Below are positions 38,764-47,496 of a DNA stretch of 64,000 nucleotides, piece after piece (positions within the stretch are counted from its first letter, which is position 1; each line of letters starts with the position of its first letter). The notes under the pieces are model-generated. The model was not told where the DNA came from, ran no database searches, and worked only from the letters and a program-made list of their open reading frames with translations. The stretch is from an uncultured Dysgonomonas sp. GTDB taxonomy: Bacteria > Bacteroidota > Bacteroidia > Bacteroidales > Dysgonomonadaceae. Location: positions 105,724 to 169,723 of the forward strand of contig USOX01000004.1 of assembly GCA_900556485.1 (NCBI GenBank). Reading direction: 5' to 3'. A program made the translations under genes and the position numbers.

Positions 38764-41445
38764 TTATAGGTCATATTCCAATCGCACTCTGGTGTTGCCA
38801 TTAAATGCATTTACTATAATTGTTTCATTTTTCTCATCATAATCTCCGCCTATTACATTTTTAGGTTTTTTGTTTTCGGGATGGGGAAGCCTTATTTTTA
38901 TACAAGATGGTTTTCTGTCAGTATTACAATCAATAACAGCATCGATGTAGCCTTTAGTTAGATTTGAAGAAACAATAACATTCAATTCTCCAAAATAGCT
39001 TTGTACATTATTCAGCTTTATTTGCTTTCCATTTTCCAGCCATTGGCGAGGAATAACTTTCATCAGGCTCAGTGTATCCCCCTCTTCTAGATAGAGCATC
39101 CGGCGGGTATCCATCAGAAAATTAGCTTCTTCGTGAGTTTTGTGTGGTGTCATTTTGTATAAATGTTCCCAAAAAGAATAAGTCTGATGATCGGTCGTAG
39201 CTGCCATGGTACTATAATATGTATTCAAGAAAGGCTTAACCATTCCCATCTTTGTCTGATACCAGTTGTGGCGACTATAATAAGGTTGGCTGAATGCCGA
39301 ATTTTCCTGAAACATCAACTCTCCGTGATAATCAAACAATATTTTTGAGGCCTGCTCCGATGGGTCGAGAACTTCGCAGAAAATCAGATACATTGGTCCC
39401 AGAAGACCATCGGCAATAGAGAACGTACCATGCGACCAGAATACTTCGGGCTTTTGGTACAAGAGTCTTGGTCCTTCAGCCTCAGGCCAAGGTGGCACTG
39501 TAGGACACCAACTGCCATCGCCCAATGGTACAACCGGAGAGAGAGTCATTGCGTTGAAAAATGAAGCTCTGATATCTTTTTTCCAGTCCGTAGCTTCTTT
39601 TTCATACCGAGCAGCTTCCGGGGCTTTCATTGCTTTCATCACTTCTGCCATTCTGCTCATCCCCATATAAGCATAGCCGTTTAGCATAAACTGATGATAA
39701 TTATCTTCAGGATCGGCCACTTTGCCATCTATCATGCCATAGCCTTTACCTCTCAGTTTTTCAATCTTGTTCTTGTTGCGCCAATCAATTAAATACTCAC
39801 ATGATTTCAATAATTTAGGTTTTATTTGTTCTATCCAATTTTTATCGCGGGTGTAACGATAATATTCACCCACATTCCACAGTACTGCTCCGGTTTCTAT
39901 CATATATCCGCTATAGTTGGCTATAAGTCCGCTTTCTTGTTGCGTGTCGAGGAAGTATGCGATAGAACGTTTAGCCTCATCTTTCCAACCCATCGAGGCA
40001 TAGAACTGAATAATTGGAGCGCTCTCTGTTCCTATCGGAGAATATATACCAACATTAGCAGCCAATGTACCGTTTGGTTCTTTTCCATAGGTGATTAAAT
40101 CAAGATGTAACAGCCCTGCCTGGATCATTTCCTGGATTCGTTTTTCAGGGACTTCGATATTGGCAGCCCTAGCTAACTTATTATTCCAGTAAGCTTTGCA
40201 TTCTGCATATTTTGTATCGAAAGACTTCTTTCCCAATTCCTGAGCTCTTTGGTTCGAAACTGGAGAATGAGGTAAATAAAACTCAAAGGTGGCTTTCTGT
40301 CCGGGCTGTAGTAAGATCGCAATTTCTTCATTGTGCATCGGTGCCCCGTTAAGTTTAGAAATGCAAAATACCCTGTCTTCCGAAAAAGCTGAAAATCCGC
40401 TAGTATTGTCAAAGTTATATTTCCAATTACCATTTCCTGTTTGTGGAGCTTTTATCCAAGCATAATGGGGAACCGAACCCATATTCTCAATCTCTGTTCT
40501 CGAAAACAATACCACCTCTTCTTTATAAGGAGGGGTTTCTGCAATCTTTTTCTCTAGTATTACTTTCTGTTCGTCAGTAAATACGCGACCTGGGCTATAT
40601 TTATCCGAAATAATATAATCCGTACCTTCTACATTATTACTTGTCAATATCGATTTCTCAAGAGACGCGAATGTAATGCTGTGATACTTGATGTCATCGT
40701 CGCGCATCTCAGAATGGTAGATAGGCATTGAACCATTTTCTATACTTTTGGTGATGTTATTTTTCACACCAACACCTCTACCTAAGGCATACCGATAGAA
40801 GACACCATTGTTATTGGATTCGGGTAATGTTACTCCAGTAGCCGAAAATCTTGGTCTGATAGCCTTGCATTCGAGGTTATTATCTTCCAACTCATCTTCT
40901 ACTTCAAACAAGCGCATATCCCTGCTAAGTCCAAGCCAAATAGGTACGTTCATATTTCGTATTTCAGGTGTAACCGACTTGAATGACGATTCGGGTAAGC
41001 GTTCAATTTTTTGTATTTTCGTTAGATTTTTACGTGAAACGATGATGTTTTCAATTTCCACATAGTTTCTATTATCGTCCCCGGGTAATACAACTACGCC
41101 GTAATAAGGGATATAAATAGGGTTGTTGGACTGTACATCGCGCAAGAAAAAGGAAAAAGATCCTTTTGCAGTCTTAACATTTATAATAGTAGATCCCGAA
41201 CCAATTCTGGTATTTGGATTGTCAACATTTATTATTAATCCGCAATTATTTGAAGATGAAAATTTGAAATTATTTTTCTTCAGTTTGCCATTACCCTTTG
41301 TTATTTTCAATTGTTGTATATCTCCATTCACCGCGGCAATAGTTCCGTCTCCCGGATTATCTTTCCATTGTATAGAGATAGTTTGGGCTGATAAATATTG
41401 TGTAAATGCCAGAATTAAGAATGTTATTCCAATTATTTTTTTCAT
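38764..41445 (-). CDS. Uncharacterised exported six-hairpin glycosidase-like protein
   Basis: 893 residues with a signal peptide ending QYLSAQ. The first ~420 residues are beta-rich, without a domain I can name. About 425-780 reads as an (alpha/alpha)6 barrel: IQEMIQAGLLHLDLITYGKEPNG, TESAPIIQFYASMGW, SGYMIETGAVLWNVGEYYRYTRDKNW, ADPEDNYHQFMLNGYAYMGMSRM. The C-terminus IPRQWLENGKQIKLNNVQSYFG is the beta-sandwich motif common after such barrels. It resembles the superfamily of GH15/GH63/GH78-type enzymes but I cannot assign a family. It sits between GH5 and SusC in the mannan operon, where other loci carry alpha-galactosidases or esterases, so it may remove a side-chain sugar. Confidence 0.75.
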   Translation of the reverse strand: MKKIIGITFLILAFTQYLSAQTISIQWKDNPGDGTIAAVNGDIQQLKITKGNGKLKKNNFKFSSSNNCGLIINVDNPNTRIGSGSTIINVKTAKGSFSFFLRDVQSNNPIYIPYYGVVVLPGDDNRNYVEIENIIVSRKNLTKIQKIERLPESSFKSVTPEIRNMNVPIWLGLSRDMRLFEVEDELEDNNLECKAIRPRFSATGVTLPESNNNGVFYRYALGRGVGVKNNITKSIENGSMPIYHSEMRDDDIKYHSITFASLEKSILTSNNVEGTDYIISDKYSPGRVFTDEQKVILEKKIAETPPYKEEVVLFSRTEIENMGSVPHYAWIKAPQTGNGNWKYNFDNTSGFSAFSEDRVFCISKLNGAPMHNEEIAILLQPGQKATFEFYLPHSPVSNQRAQELGKKSFDTKYAECKAYWNNKLARAANIEVPEKRIQEMIQAGLLHLDLITYGKEPNGTLAANVGIYSPIGTESAPIIQFYASMGWKDEAKRSIAYFLDTQQESGLIANYSGYMIETGAVLWNVGEYYRYTRDKNWIEQIKPKLLKSCEYLIDWRNKNKIEKLRGKGYGMIDGKVADPEDNYHQFMLNGYAYMGMSRMAEVMKAMKAPEAARYEKEATDWKKDIRASFFNAMTLSPVVPLGDGSWCPTVPPWPEAEGPRLLYQKPEVFWSHGTFSIADGLLGPMYLIFCEVLDPSEQASKILFDYHGELMFQENSAFSQPYYSRHNWYQTKMGMVKPFLNTYYSTMAATTDHQTYSFWEHLYKMTPHKTHEEANFLMDTRRMLYLEEGDTLSLMKVIPRQWLENGKQIKLNNVQSYFGELNVIVSSNLTKGYIDAVIDCNTDRKPSCIKIRLPHPENKKPKNVIGGDYDEKNETIIVNAFNGNTRVRLEYDL

Positions 41446-41462
41446 AATACTTCGATTAGGTT

Positions 41463-42761
41463 TTATCGTTCCATTTTCAGATTAAAATCCGCTATTATAT
41501 TTATAGTGCTATCATCCTGAAAAACAGAATACAGTCCTTGCTCTTCTTGTGCCGGATCGCCCATATAATCATCCCCTTTTTTCCAAAAAACATGGTCTGC
41601 ACTTTGTTTTGCAGAACCGCCCCATGCCCAGAAATTGGCTCCGGACAATACTCCTCCATTTTTAAATCCGTCGAGTACATAATCGAATACATAAGAATAG
41701 TATTCGTCTCTGCATTTAACTGGGCTACCTATTACAAATTTGAAGTCATCGCGAGGAAAACCAAATTCTTCGATAACCAATGGCTTATTATGGTTCTTAG
41801 CTATATCTAAATGTTGGCTTATATAAATTCCGGTTTGCTCTTTCGAATACTCTAATGTATTTGCCAGATCATCTTTTTTTGCCCATCCCCAATTGTAAGG
41901 CCATATATGAATAGTCATATAATCCACTTCCTTATATGAATGAACAAGTTCCCATAGTTTAATATCTCCTTCGCATCCCTGATATCCTTCACTACCAACC
42001 GAAACCAAATGATTGGAGTCGATACTTTTAATTAAAGATGCCACAGATTGTATCCACAAAGCATAAAGTATTTTATTTTCGGGAGAGAAAGCACGCGGTT
42101 CGTTGCCAATCTGCCATGCCATAATTGCCGGATCTTCTGTATAAGGCTTGTTCGTGTAACGATTGGTACGCGATATTATATATTTCACATGTTCGGCAAA
42201 CATTACCTTACACGAATCGCATTGCTGATATTGTTTTACATAATTCTGAAATGCATTCCATCCATCGACAGCAGGAATCGGAGCTTCTCCGTATCCTGCC
42301 CATTCCAAATATTGGCCATATCCTCCTGACCATTCCCACGAGTTATTTAGGTATAGTACTGCCGACATGTTCCTTTTTCCCATTTCGGCAAGGAGGTAAT
42401 CTAATCCATCCAGAATAGTGTCATTATATACACCGGGGGCTGTTTGCAATGTTGGCTCTACTTTAGCAACAATACCGTTCGAACCATCCGAACCTACCAA
42501 AATTCTCAAGTTATCTACTCCTATTGCCGACAGGGAATCTAATTCGGCAATCAAACGATCACGATTGCCACCATCGCCAATCGAACCGAGCATGGCTCCA
42601 TACCAAAAATTAGTGCCAATATAATAGTATGGTTTACCATCTTTTATAAATTGACCATTATTTATTGTGATAAAATTGCTTGCTTCCTGTTTTGCTTGAT
42701 TGCATGAATATAAAAGCAGGAATAATAAAATGATGCTAAAGCTAAGTTTTGCTTTTTCCAT
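41463..42761 (-). CDS. GH5 (subfamily 7 type) endo-beta-1,4-mannanase lipoprotein
   Basis: 432 residues. Lipobox LYSC (Cys20). The TIM barrel starts FIKDGKPYYYIGTNFWYG and contains the acid/base Glu221 in AWQIGNEPRAF, the substrate-site THIWPYNWGW, and the nucleophile region LVIEEFGFPRDD (Glu331/332). These match GH5_7 mannanases. It is the first gene of the operon, 26 bases downstream of a clear -7 box. As a lipoprotein it probably cuts mannan at the surface. Confidence 0.94.
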   Translation of the reverse strand: MEKAKLSFSIILLFLLLYSCNQAKQEASNFITINNGQFIKDGKPYYYIGTNFWYGAMLGSIGDGGNRDRLIAELDSLSAIGVDNLRILVGSDGSNGIVAKVEPTLQTAPGVYNDTILDGLDYLLAEMGKRNMSAVLYLNNSWEWSGGYGQYLEWAGYGEAPIPAVDGWNAFQNYVKQYQQCDSCKVMFAEHVKYIISRTNRYTNKPYTEDPAIMAWQIGNEPRAFSPENKILYALWIQSVASLIKSIDSNHLVSVGSEGYQGCEGDIKLWELVHSYKEVDYMTIHIWPYNWGWAKKDDLANTLEYSKEQTGIYISQHLDIAKNHNKPLVIEEFGFPRDDFKFVIGSPVKCRDEYYSYVFDYVLDGFKNGGVLSGANFWAWGGSAKQSADHVFWKKGDDYMGDPAQEEQGLYSVFQDDSTINIIADFNLKMER

Positions 42762-42787
42762 AGTTATTAGACAAAAATTGATTTATA

Positions 42788-42819
42788 CAAAATTAGGGTT
42801 TACTTGATTGTTAAAACAA
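42788..42819 (-). promoter_or_regulatory. Promoter of the beta-mannan operon
   Basis: On the minus strand a TTG (-33 type, plus-strand CAA at 42817-42819) is followed by 21 bases and TAATTTTG (plus-strand CAAAATTA at 42788-42795), a match to the Bacteroidota TTTG / TAnnTTTG promoter. The start codon of GH5 is 26 bases further. Confidence 0.6.
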
Positions 42820-42835
42820 GTACTTATTTATCCAT

Positions 42836-42880
42836 TTGTAATACTTTAATAACATTTGCAAATAATACGATGTATTACAA
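42836..42880. promoter_or_regulatory. Inverted repeat upstream of the mannan promoter (possible operator)
   Basis: TTGTAATAC (42836-42844) and GTATTACAA (42872-42880) are perfect complements with a 27-base spacer. The nearer arm starts 17 bases upstream of the -33 element, where an activator would sit. AraC proteins more often use direct repeats, so which regulator binds is open. Confidence 0.4.
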
Positions 42881-42974
42881 TAGGAATGTCTTAGTTATTA
42901 ATGGGGTTCTGGAAAAGAAGAGTACAAACTAAAAATTTTTCAATTATAAAAAAAAGGATAAAAGACTGTGTGAG

Positions 42975-42996
42975 AAAAAAGCGTAGGATAGACGCT
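42975..42996 (-). terminator. Weak terminator after the AraC regulator
   Basis: On the minus strand AGCGT, a 7-base loop and ACGCT are followed by six T residues, 80 bases past the AraC stop codon. The stem is only 5 pairs. Confidence 0.4.
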
Positions 42997-43076
42997 AATT
43001 TTCAGATAGTGTAAAGAAATGATACAATCTTATCTTTTTAACATGCTTAACATGAATGGAATAAAATGTATAGCTC

Positions 43077-43967
43077 CTAGATAAGAATTTTCTTCTTTCT
43101 ATAATTTTCTCTAAATTCTTTAGGGGTATATCCTTTTTTGTTTTTAAATATTCGATTAAAATTCGACAAATTATTGAATCCCGAATCGTAGCAGATCTCA
43201 GCAATTGTATGAGTAGAATCTACCAGCATACGGGCGGCATACCCCAAACGTATATCTATTATATAATCGGAAACACTTTTGCCTGTTCTGATTTTAAAAA
43301 AGCGGCTAAACGACACTGGAGCCATTCCTGCCAAATCAGCCAGATCAGAAAGTCTAATCTCTTCGGCGTAATGTATGTTGATATATTGTTGTATTTTTTG
43401 TACCCGGCGACTCTCCGAAGTTGCCTCTATTTTGGCAAACGAAGAACTGGACAATGTACGTGCGTCATCGAATAATGATAGTTCGTACAGTAATGTAAGA
43501 AATTGAACTACAGCATAAAATCCCTTTTTGTCCGCGGCAAGGGTGTCGAGAAGTTGATACACCTTCATTATGGCCCGGATAGGAAAACTCAGCCCGTTTT
43601 GTGCCCGTTCCAACATCTTCCGGATAGAATTAAACTGGGTTTTTGCTATGAAACTTTCGAAAAAAAGATCTGATGAAAATTGTATAGTTATCTCTCTGAT
43701 ATCTGCAGACAGACATTCATGCTGCTCCCATACATGCTCTAAGTCTTTTCCGGTTATTAATACAAGCTCATAATCGCCAATGGTTTCGACAGAATCTCCC
43801 ACTATACGGCGTACACCCGCTGCATTTTCAATAAAATTCAATTCATAATCGGAATGAGTGTGGATCGGATACGTGAATTCTGTTTTATGCCTGTCTGCTA
43901 CGTAAAAGCAGTCTTTGTCTGACAACGGGATAATCTCCCGTATAATTTTAGGGGAATGTGTATTCAT
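43077..43967 (-). CDS. AraC-family transcriptional regulator
   Basis: 296 residues. An N-terminal cupin-like sensing domain (about 25-130, FTYPIHTHSDYELNFIENAAG) and two C-terminal HTH motifs are visible: IRLSDLADLAGMAPVSFSRFFKIRTGKSVSDYI and IAEICYDSGFNNLSNFNRIFKNKKGYTPKEFR. It lies just upstream of the beta-mannan operon on the same strand, so it may activate it. The GH78 gene on the opposite strand is another possible target. Confidence 0.92.
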   Translation of the reverse strand: MNTHSPKIIREIIPLSDKDCFYVADRHKTEFTYPIHTHSDYELNFIENAAGVRRIVGDSVETIGDYELVLITGKDLEHVWEQHECLSADIREITIQFSSDLFFESFIAKTQFNSIRKMLERAQNGLSFPIRAIMKVYQLLDTLAADKKGFYAVVQFLTLLYELSLFDDARTLSSSSFAKIEATSESRRVQKIQQYINIHYAEEIRLSDLADLAGMAPVSFSRFFKIRTGKSVSDYIIDIRLGYAARMLVDSTHTIAEICYDSGFNNLSNFNRIFKNKKGYTPKEFRENYRKKKILI

Positions 43968-44703
43968 AGTTATTATGTTAAAAAAGTATCATTAGGTTCC
44001 CAAAGTACTAATATATGAATTATTCTTACTAATTATATAAATTAGCAAAAATAGTTTTCTTTAGATTAGTGGTTCGTGAATAATTATCAGGCTGAACTGG
44101 GACATGGATTTACCAATACGGATGAGTCCCATCACATGGCAAAGATTATTCTTTTTCACATGGTTCTTTTTCTGGTAGAGCAAAACCTTCAGTTCTTGTT
44201 TCATAGACTCATTTTTGTTTTTGAATTTACTTTTAAATGAGCTACAGGATTCTAAGAACTGAAAATCGGCGTAGCCAAATGTAAGGTTGACTGGTGCTAT
44301 AAAATATTCCGGTCAATTGATTACCAAGGAATAAATAAATTTGCTTTTATTCTTTAAACCATGTTATTTTGCTGCCTTTACCACTGGTTTTCGCCTGCCG
44401 AAAACAGGTAACGATCTGGCAAAGGTGGTTCTGCCTAAGAGTGCGTCTCCTTGCTCTTTTCAACGAGGAAAACCAATACTATTTAATGTCTTAATACCTG
44501 ATTGTAAATTTGATGATATTAAATTTTATTAATCTGCTTAAAGGCGTTACTTTTGTTACCTTTTTATAAGTGAAGAGTGAAAAACGAAAAGTGAATAATA
44601 TTGTATACTAATCATTTAGTAATAGCTGTTAACTGATAACTGTTTCTCTGTCACCTTTTCGAAATAAATACGAATAGTAAAAACCAAACAATAATAAAAT
44701 CCC
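43968..44703. other. 736-base region between AraC and GH78
   Basis: It holds an integrase fragment (44061-44204), then GC-richer sequence from about 44370 to 44470 with a GTTTTCG/CGAAAAC hairpin (44388-44406). A TACTTTTG box (44548-44555) lies 149 bases before GH78 without a clear -33 element. No intact gene is visible. Confidence 0.4.
44061..44204 (-). pseudogene. Tyrosine integrase remnant (arm-binding domain only)
   Basis: A 47-codon open stretch starts MKQELKVLLYQKKNHVKKNN and continues to GLIRIGKSMSQFS before a stop. This matches the N-terminal arm-DNA-binding domain of Bacteroidota phage/conjugative-transposon integrases (pattern: KVLFYLKKN...GxxPVMGRITIxGxxxQFS). The core-binding and catalytic domains, normally another ~350 residues, are absent. 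It is the trace of a decayed mobile element. Confidence 0.6.
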
Positions 44704-47346
44704 ATGAAAAAATGTGCTTTATTTATACTTTACTGTTTTATAAATATAGGTTTAATAAATGCATCTTCTATCAAACTATATGATTTACGATGTGAGAATC
44801 TGAGCAATCCGAATGCTATCGATAATGCAACTCCACATTTTAGCTGGAAAATACAATGTAGCAATCCTATGCAACAAGAATATTTTGAGATTCAGGTTGC
44901 CTCGGATAGTATACTATTGACAAAAAATAAGGTGGATTTATGGAATTCGGCTAAAACTCAATCATCGGCTTCCGTGATGGTTCCTTATGGAGGAAAGCCT
45001 TTAAATTCCAGAAAGTTGTGTTATTGGCGTATTCGTGTATGGGACAAAAAAGGAAAAGCATCAGCTTGGAGTGCTGTTCAAAGGTTTGGTATTGGTATTT
45101 TAGAAAATGACAAACTTTGTGGAGATTATATAGGCCTATCAGCCGGAAATGGAGATGTCCGGTCTCCATTATTGAGAAAAACATTCATTATTGACAAATC
45201 GGAGACTACCTTTCTGCATGTTAGCTCATTAGGTTACCATGAAGTATATATTAATGGTAAGAAAGTTAGTAATCGGGTATTATCTCCGGCTGTTTCACAA
45301 TTAACTAAACGTTCATGGATTAATACTTATGACATAAGTTCCTATCTACATAAAGGAACAAACGAATTAGTACTATGGTTGGGACAGGGATGGTATAAAA
45401 AAACAACTTTCGGAACAGATTATGACGGCCCTTTGGTTAAAGCAGAGATGGATGTTTTGAATAAAGGTGAATGGAAATGTATACTTGCTACTGACGATAC
45501 ATGGACAGGAAGAGAGAGTGGATACTCAGACACCGGAACATGGCAGGCACTTCGGTTTGCAGGAGAGAGAATGGATGGGCGGATTATACCCAAAAATCTC
45601 TCTGCTTCTGAAATGAATAAGTTAGAATGGTATCCTATTATTACTATACCGGTAACAGGACTGAAAGAGACTCCGCAAATGTGCGAACCTGACAAAATAC
45701 AGGAAACACTGACCGCTAAAAGCATCAAATCGGAAGAAGAAGATACCTGGTTGGTTGATATAGGTAAAGTCATAACCGGATGGTTCGAATTAAAGCTACC
45801 TCAGCTTCCGGCAGGTCATGAAGTAACAGTAACATTTACGGACGATATAGGAAAAGATCCTGAATTTAAAGAACAAGGAGAAAGCGATATTTATATTTCG
45901 AATGGTAGTTCCGGTATATTCTGTAATAAATTTAATCATCATGCATTCCGTTATATAAGGATAACAAATCTGCCACAGAAACCTGATATATCAGATATTA
46001 AGGCTTATTTGATTCATGGTGATTATAAAGCAGCAAGTACTTTCAAATGCTCGGATGCTGAACTGAATGCTATACATGACATGGTTCAGTATACAGTAAA
46101 ATGCTTAACATTTAGCGGATATATGGTAGATTGTCCGCATCTGGAACGTGCAGGATATGGAGGCGATGGAAATTCTTCGACTCAAATATTGCAAACAATG
46201 TATGATGTATCACCAACTTTCCTGACATGGCTGCAAACATGGGAAGATGTGATGCGCGAGGAAGGTAGCTTACCTCACGTTGCCCCAAATCCGGGAGCCG
46301 GAGGCGGAGGCCCTTATTGGTGTGGATTTATAGTTATGGCTCCATGGAGAACTTATATAAACTACAATGATAACCGCTTGATAGAAAGATATTACAATGC
46401 AATGAAGCAATGGATGGGTTATGTAGATAAATACACTGTAGACGGATTATTGAAACGCTGGCCGGATTATCCTTATCGTGACTGGTATCTTGGCGATTGG
46501 CTGGCTCCGATTGGGGTAGATTCCGGAGCACAATCATCTATCGATCTGGTGAACAATTGCTTTATCAGTGAATGCTTAGGTGTCTTAAATAAGGTAGCGA
46601 CAACTCTTGGGAAAACTGATGAAGCCCGAATGTTTACCGAACGTAAAGAAAAGTTGAACGCCTTGATTCATCAAACATTTTATAATCGAGAAGAGGGTAT
46701 TTATGCCACAGGTTCGCAACTTGATATGTCTTATCCTATGTTAGTCGGGGCTGTTCCTGAATCATTGTATGAAAAAGTGAAAGAAAAGCTTATCAGCCGA
46801 ACTGCTAATGAGTATAAAGGCCATATTGCAGTGGGACTTGTAGGAGTACCTATATTTACTGAATGGGCTACAAAAAACAAAGAAGTAGATTTTATGTATT
46901 CTATACTGAAAAAGCAGGATTACCCGGGATATCTACATATGATAAATAATGGGGCTACTGCCACCTGGGAGTATTGGAGTGGCGAACGCAGCCGCATTCA
47001 TAACTGTTATAATGGTATAGGTACTTGGTTTTACAGGGCGATTGGGGGCATTATACCTGATGAAGAAGAGCCGGGTTACAAACATATATACATAAATCCC
47101 CAAATACCCGAAGGTATAACATGGGCAAAGACGACAAAAGAGTCCCCTTATGGAACTATTGTTGTAAACTGGGAATTGAAAGATAATAAACAAATTATGC
47201 ATATCTCATTACCTATAGGTATTAAAGCTAGTGTTTCGGTTCCTCAGAAAGCAACTAAGTGTATGATAAACAATAATGGTGCATCTATAAGTAAACAATC
47301 TATAGTCTTAGAGGCAGGTACCTATGATATAAAATTCGCATTATAA
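44704..47346 (+). CDS. GH78 alpha-L-rhamnosidase
   Basis: 880 residues with a signal peptide ending LINA. Layout of the family: an N-terminal fibronectin-like domain (LRCENLSNPNAIDNATPHFSWKI), a Bac_rhamnosid_N-type carbohydrate-binding domain (VSSLGYHEVYINGKKVSNRVLSPA), a concanavalin-like domain, then the (alpha/alpha)6 barrel with DCPHLERAGYGGDGN at about 475-489 carrying catalytic acidic residues, and NNGATATWEYWSG at about 745. The C-terminal beta-sandwich is present (GIIPDEEEPGYKHIYINPQ). It releases alpha-linked L-rhamnose, perhaps from pectin side chains or plant glycosides. It stands alone, with a hairpin after it and a regulator gene next. Confidence 0.93.
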   Translation: MKKCALFILYCFINIGLINASSIKLYDLRCENLSNPNAIDNATPHFSWKIQCSNPMQQEYFEIQVASDSILLTKNKVDLWNSAKTQSSASVMVPYGGKPLNSRKLCYWRIRVWDKKGKASAWSAVQRFGIGILENDKLCGDYIGLSAGNGDVRSPLLRKTFIIDKSETTFLHVSSLGYHEVYINGKKVSNRVLSPAVSQLTKRSWINTYDISSYLHKGTNELVLWLGQGWYKKTTFGTDYDGPLVKAEMDVLNKGEWKCILATDDTWTGRESGYSDTGTWQALRFAGERMDGRIIPKNLSASEMNKLEWYPIITIPVTGLKETPQMCEPDKIQETLTAKSIKSEEEDTWLVDIGKVITGWFELKLPQLPAGHEVTVTFTDDIGKDPEFKEQGESDIYISNGSSGIFCNKFNHHAFRYIRITNLPQKPDISDIKAYLIHGDYKAASTFKCSDAELNAIHDMVQYTVKCLTFSGYMVDCPHLERAGYGGDGNSSTQILQTMYDVSPTFLTWLQTWEDVMREEGSLPHVAPNPGAGGGGPYWCGFIVMAPWRTYINYNDNRLIERYYNAMKQWMGYVDKYTVDGLLKRWPDYPYRDWYLGDWLAPIGVDSGAQSSIDLVNNCFISECLGVLNKVATTLGKTDEARMFTERKEKLNALIHQTFYNREEGIYATGSQLDMSYPMLVGAVPESLYEKVKEKLISRTANEYKGHIAVGLVGVPIFTEWATKNKEVDFMYSILKKQDYPGYLHMINNGATATWEYWSGERSRIHNCYNGIGTWFYRAIGGIIPDEEEPGYKHIYINPQIPEGITWAKTTKESPYGTIVVNWELKDNKQIMHISLPIGIKASVSVPQKATKCMINNNGASISKQSIVLEAGTYDIKFAL

Positions 47347-47355
47347 AATATAAGG

Positions 47356-47389
47356 TTGTCCGCTAAATCTGATTGTATTTGGCGGGCAA
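47356..47389 (+). terminator. Hairpin after GH78
   Basis: 13-base arms TTGTCCGCTAAAT (47356-47368) and ATTTGGCGGGCAA (47377-47389) pair with two G-U wobbles around an 8-base loop, 10 bases after the stop codon. No T-run follows directly. Confidence 0.45.
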
Positions 47390-47496
47390 TAGGATATATG
47401 TCTTGATAAAGTTATTTTTTTAGGACATAATCTAGTAATACATTATAAATAAATATTATTTTTATGAGTTACTAAAATCTGAACCATTGCTTATAT

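Larger units (their letters stand above)
42762..43076. other. 315-base region between the AraC gene and the mannan operon
   Basis: No gene. It holds the mannan promoter (42788-42819), a 9-base inverted repeat just upstream of the -33 element (42836-42844 with 42872-42880), and a weak terminator for the AraC gene near 42975-42996. Confidence 0.5.

Noticed and set aside
44341..44532. 63-codon plus-strand frame (MLLFFKPCYF...)
   Set aside because: It lies in a GC-richer non-coding patch with a hairpin; no similarity to known proteins is apparent.
44548..44555. TACTTTTG as the GH78 promoter
   Set aside because: It is 149 bases from the start codon and has no -33 partner; the same string occurs in the non-coding repeat near 24946.
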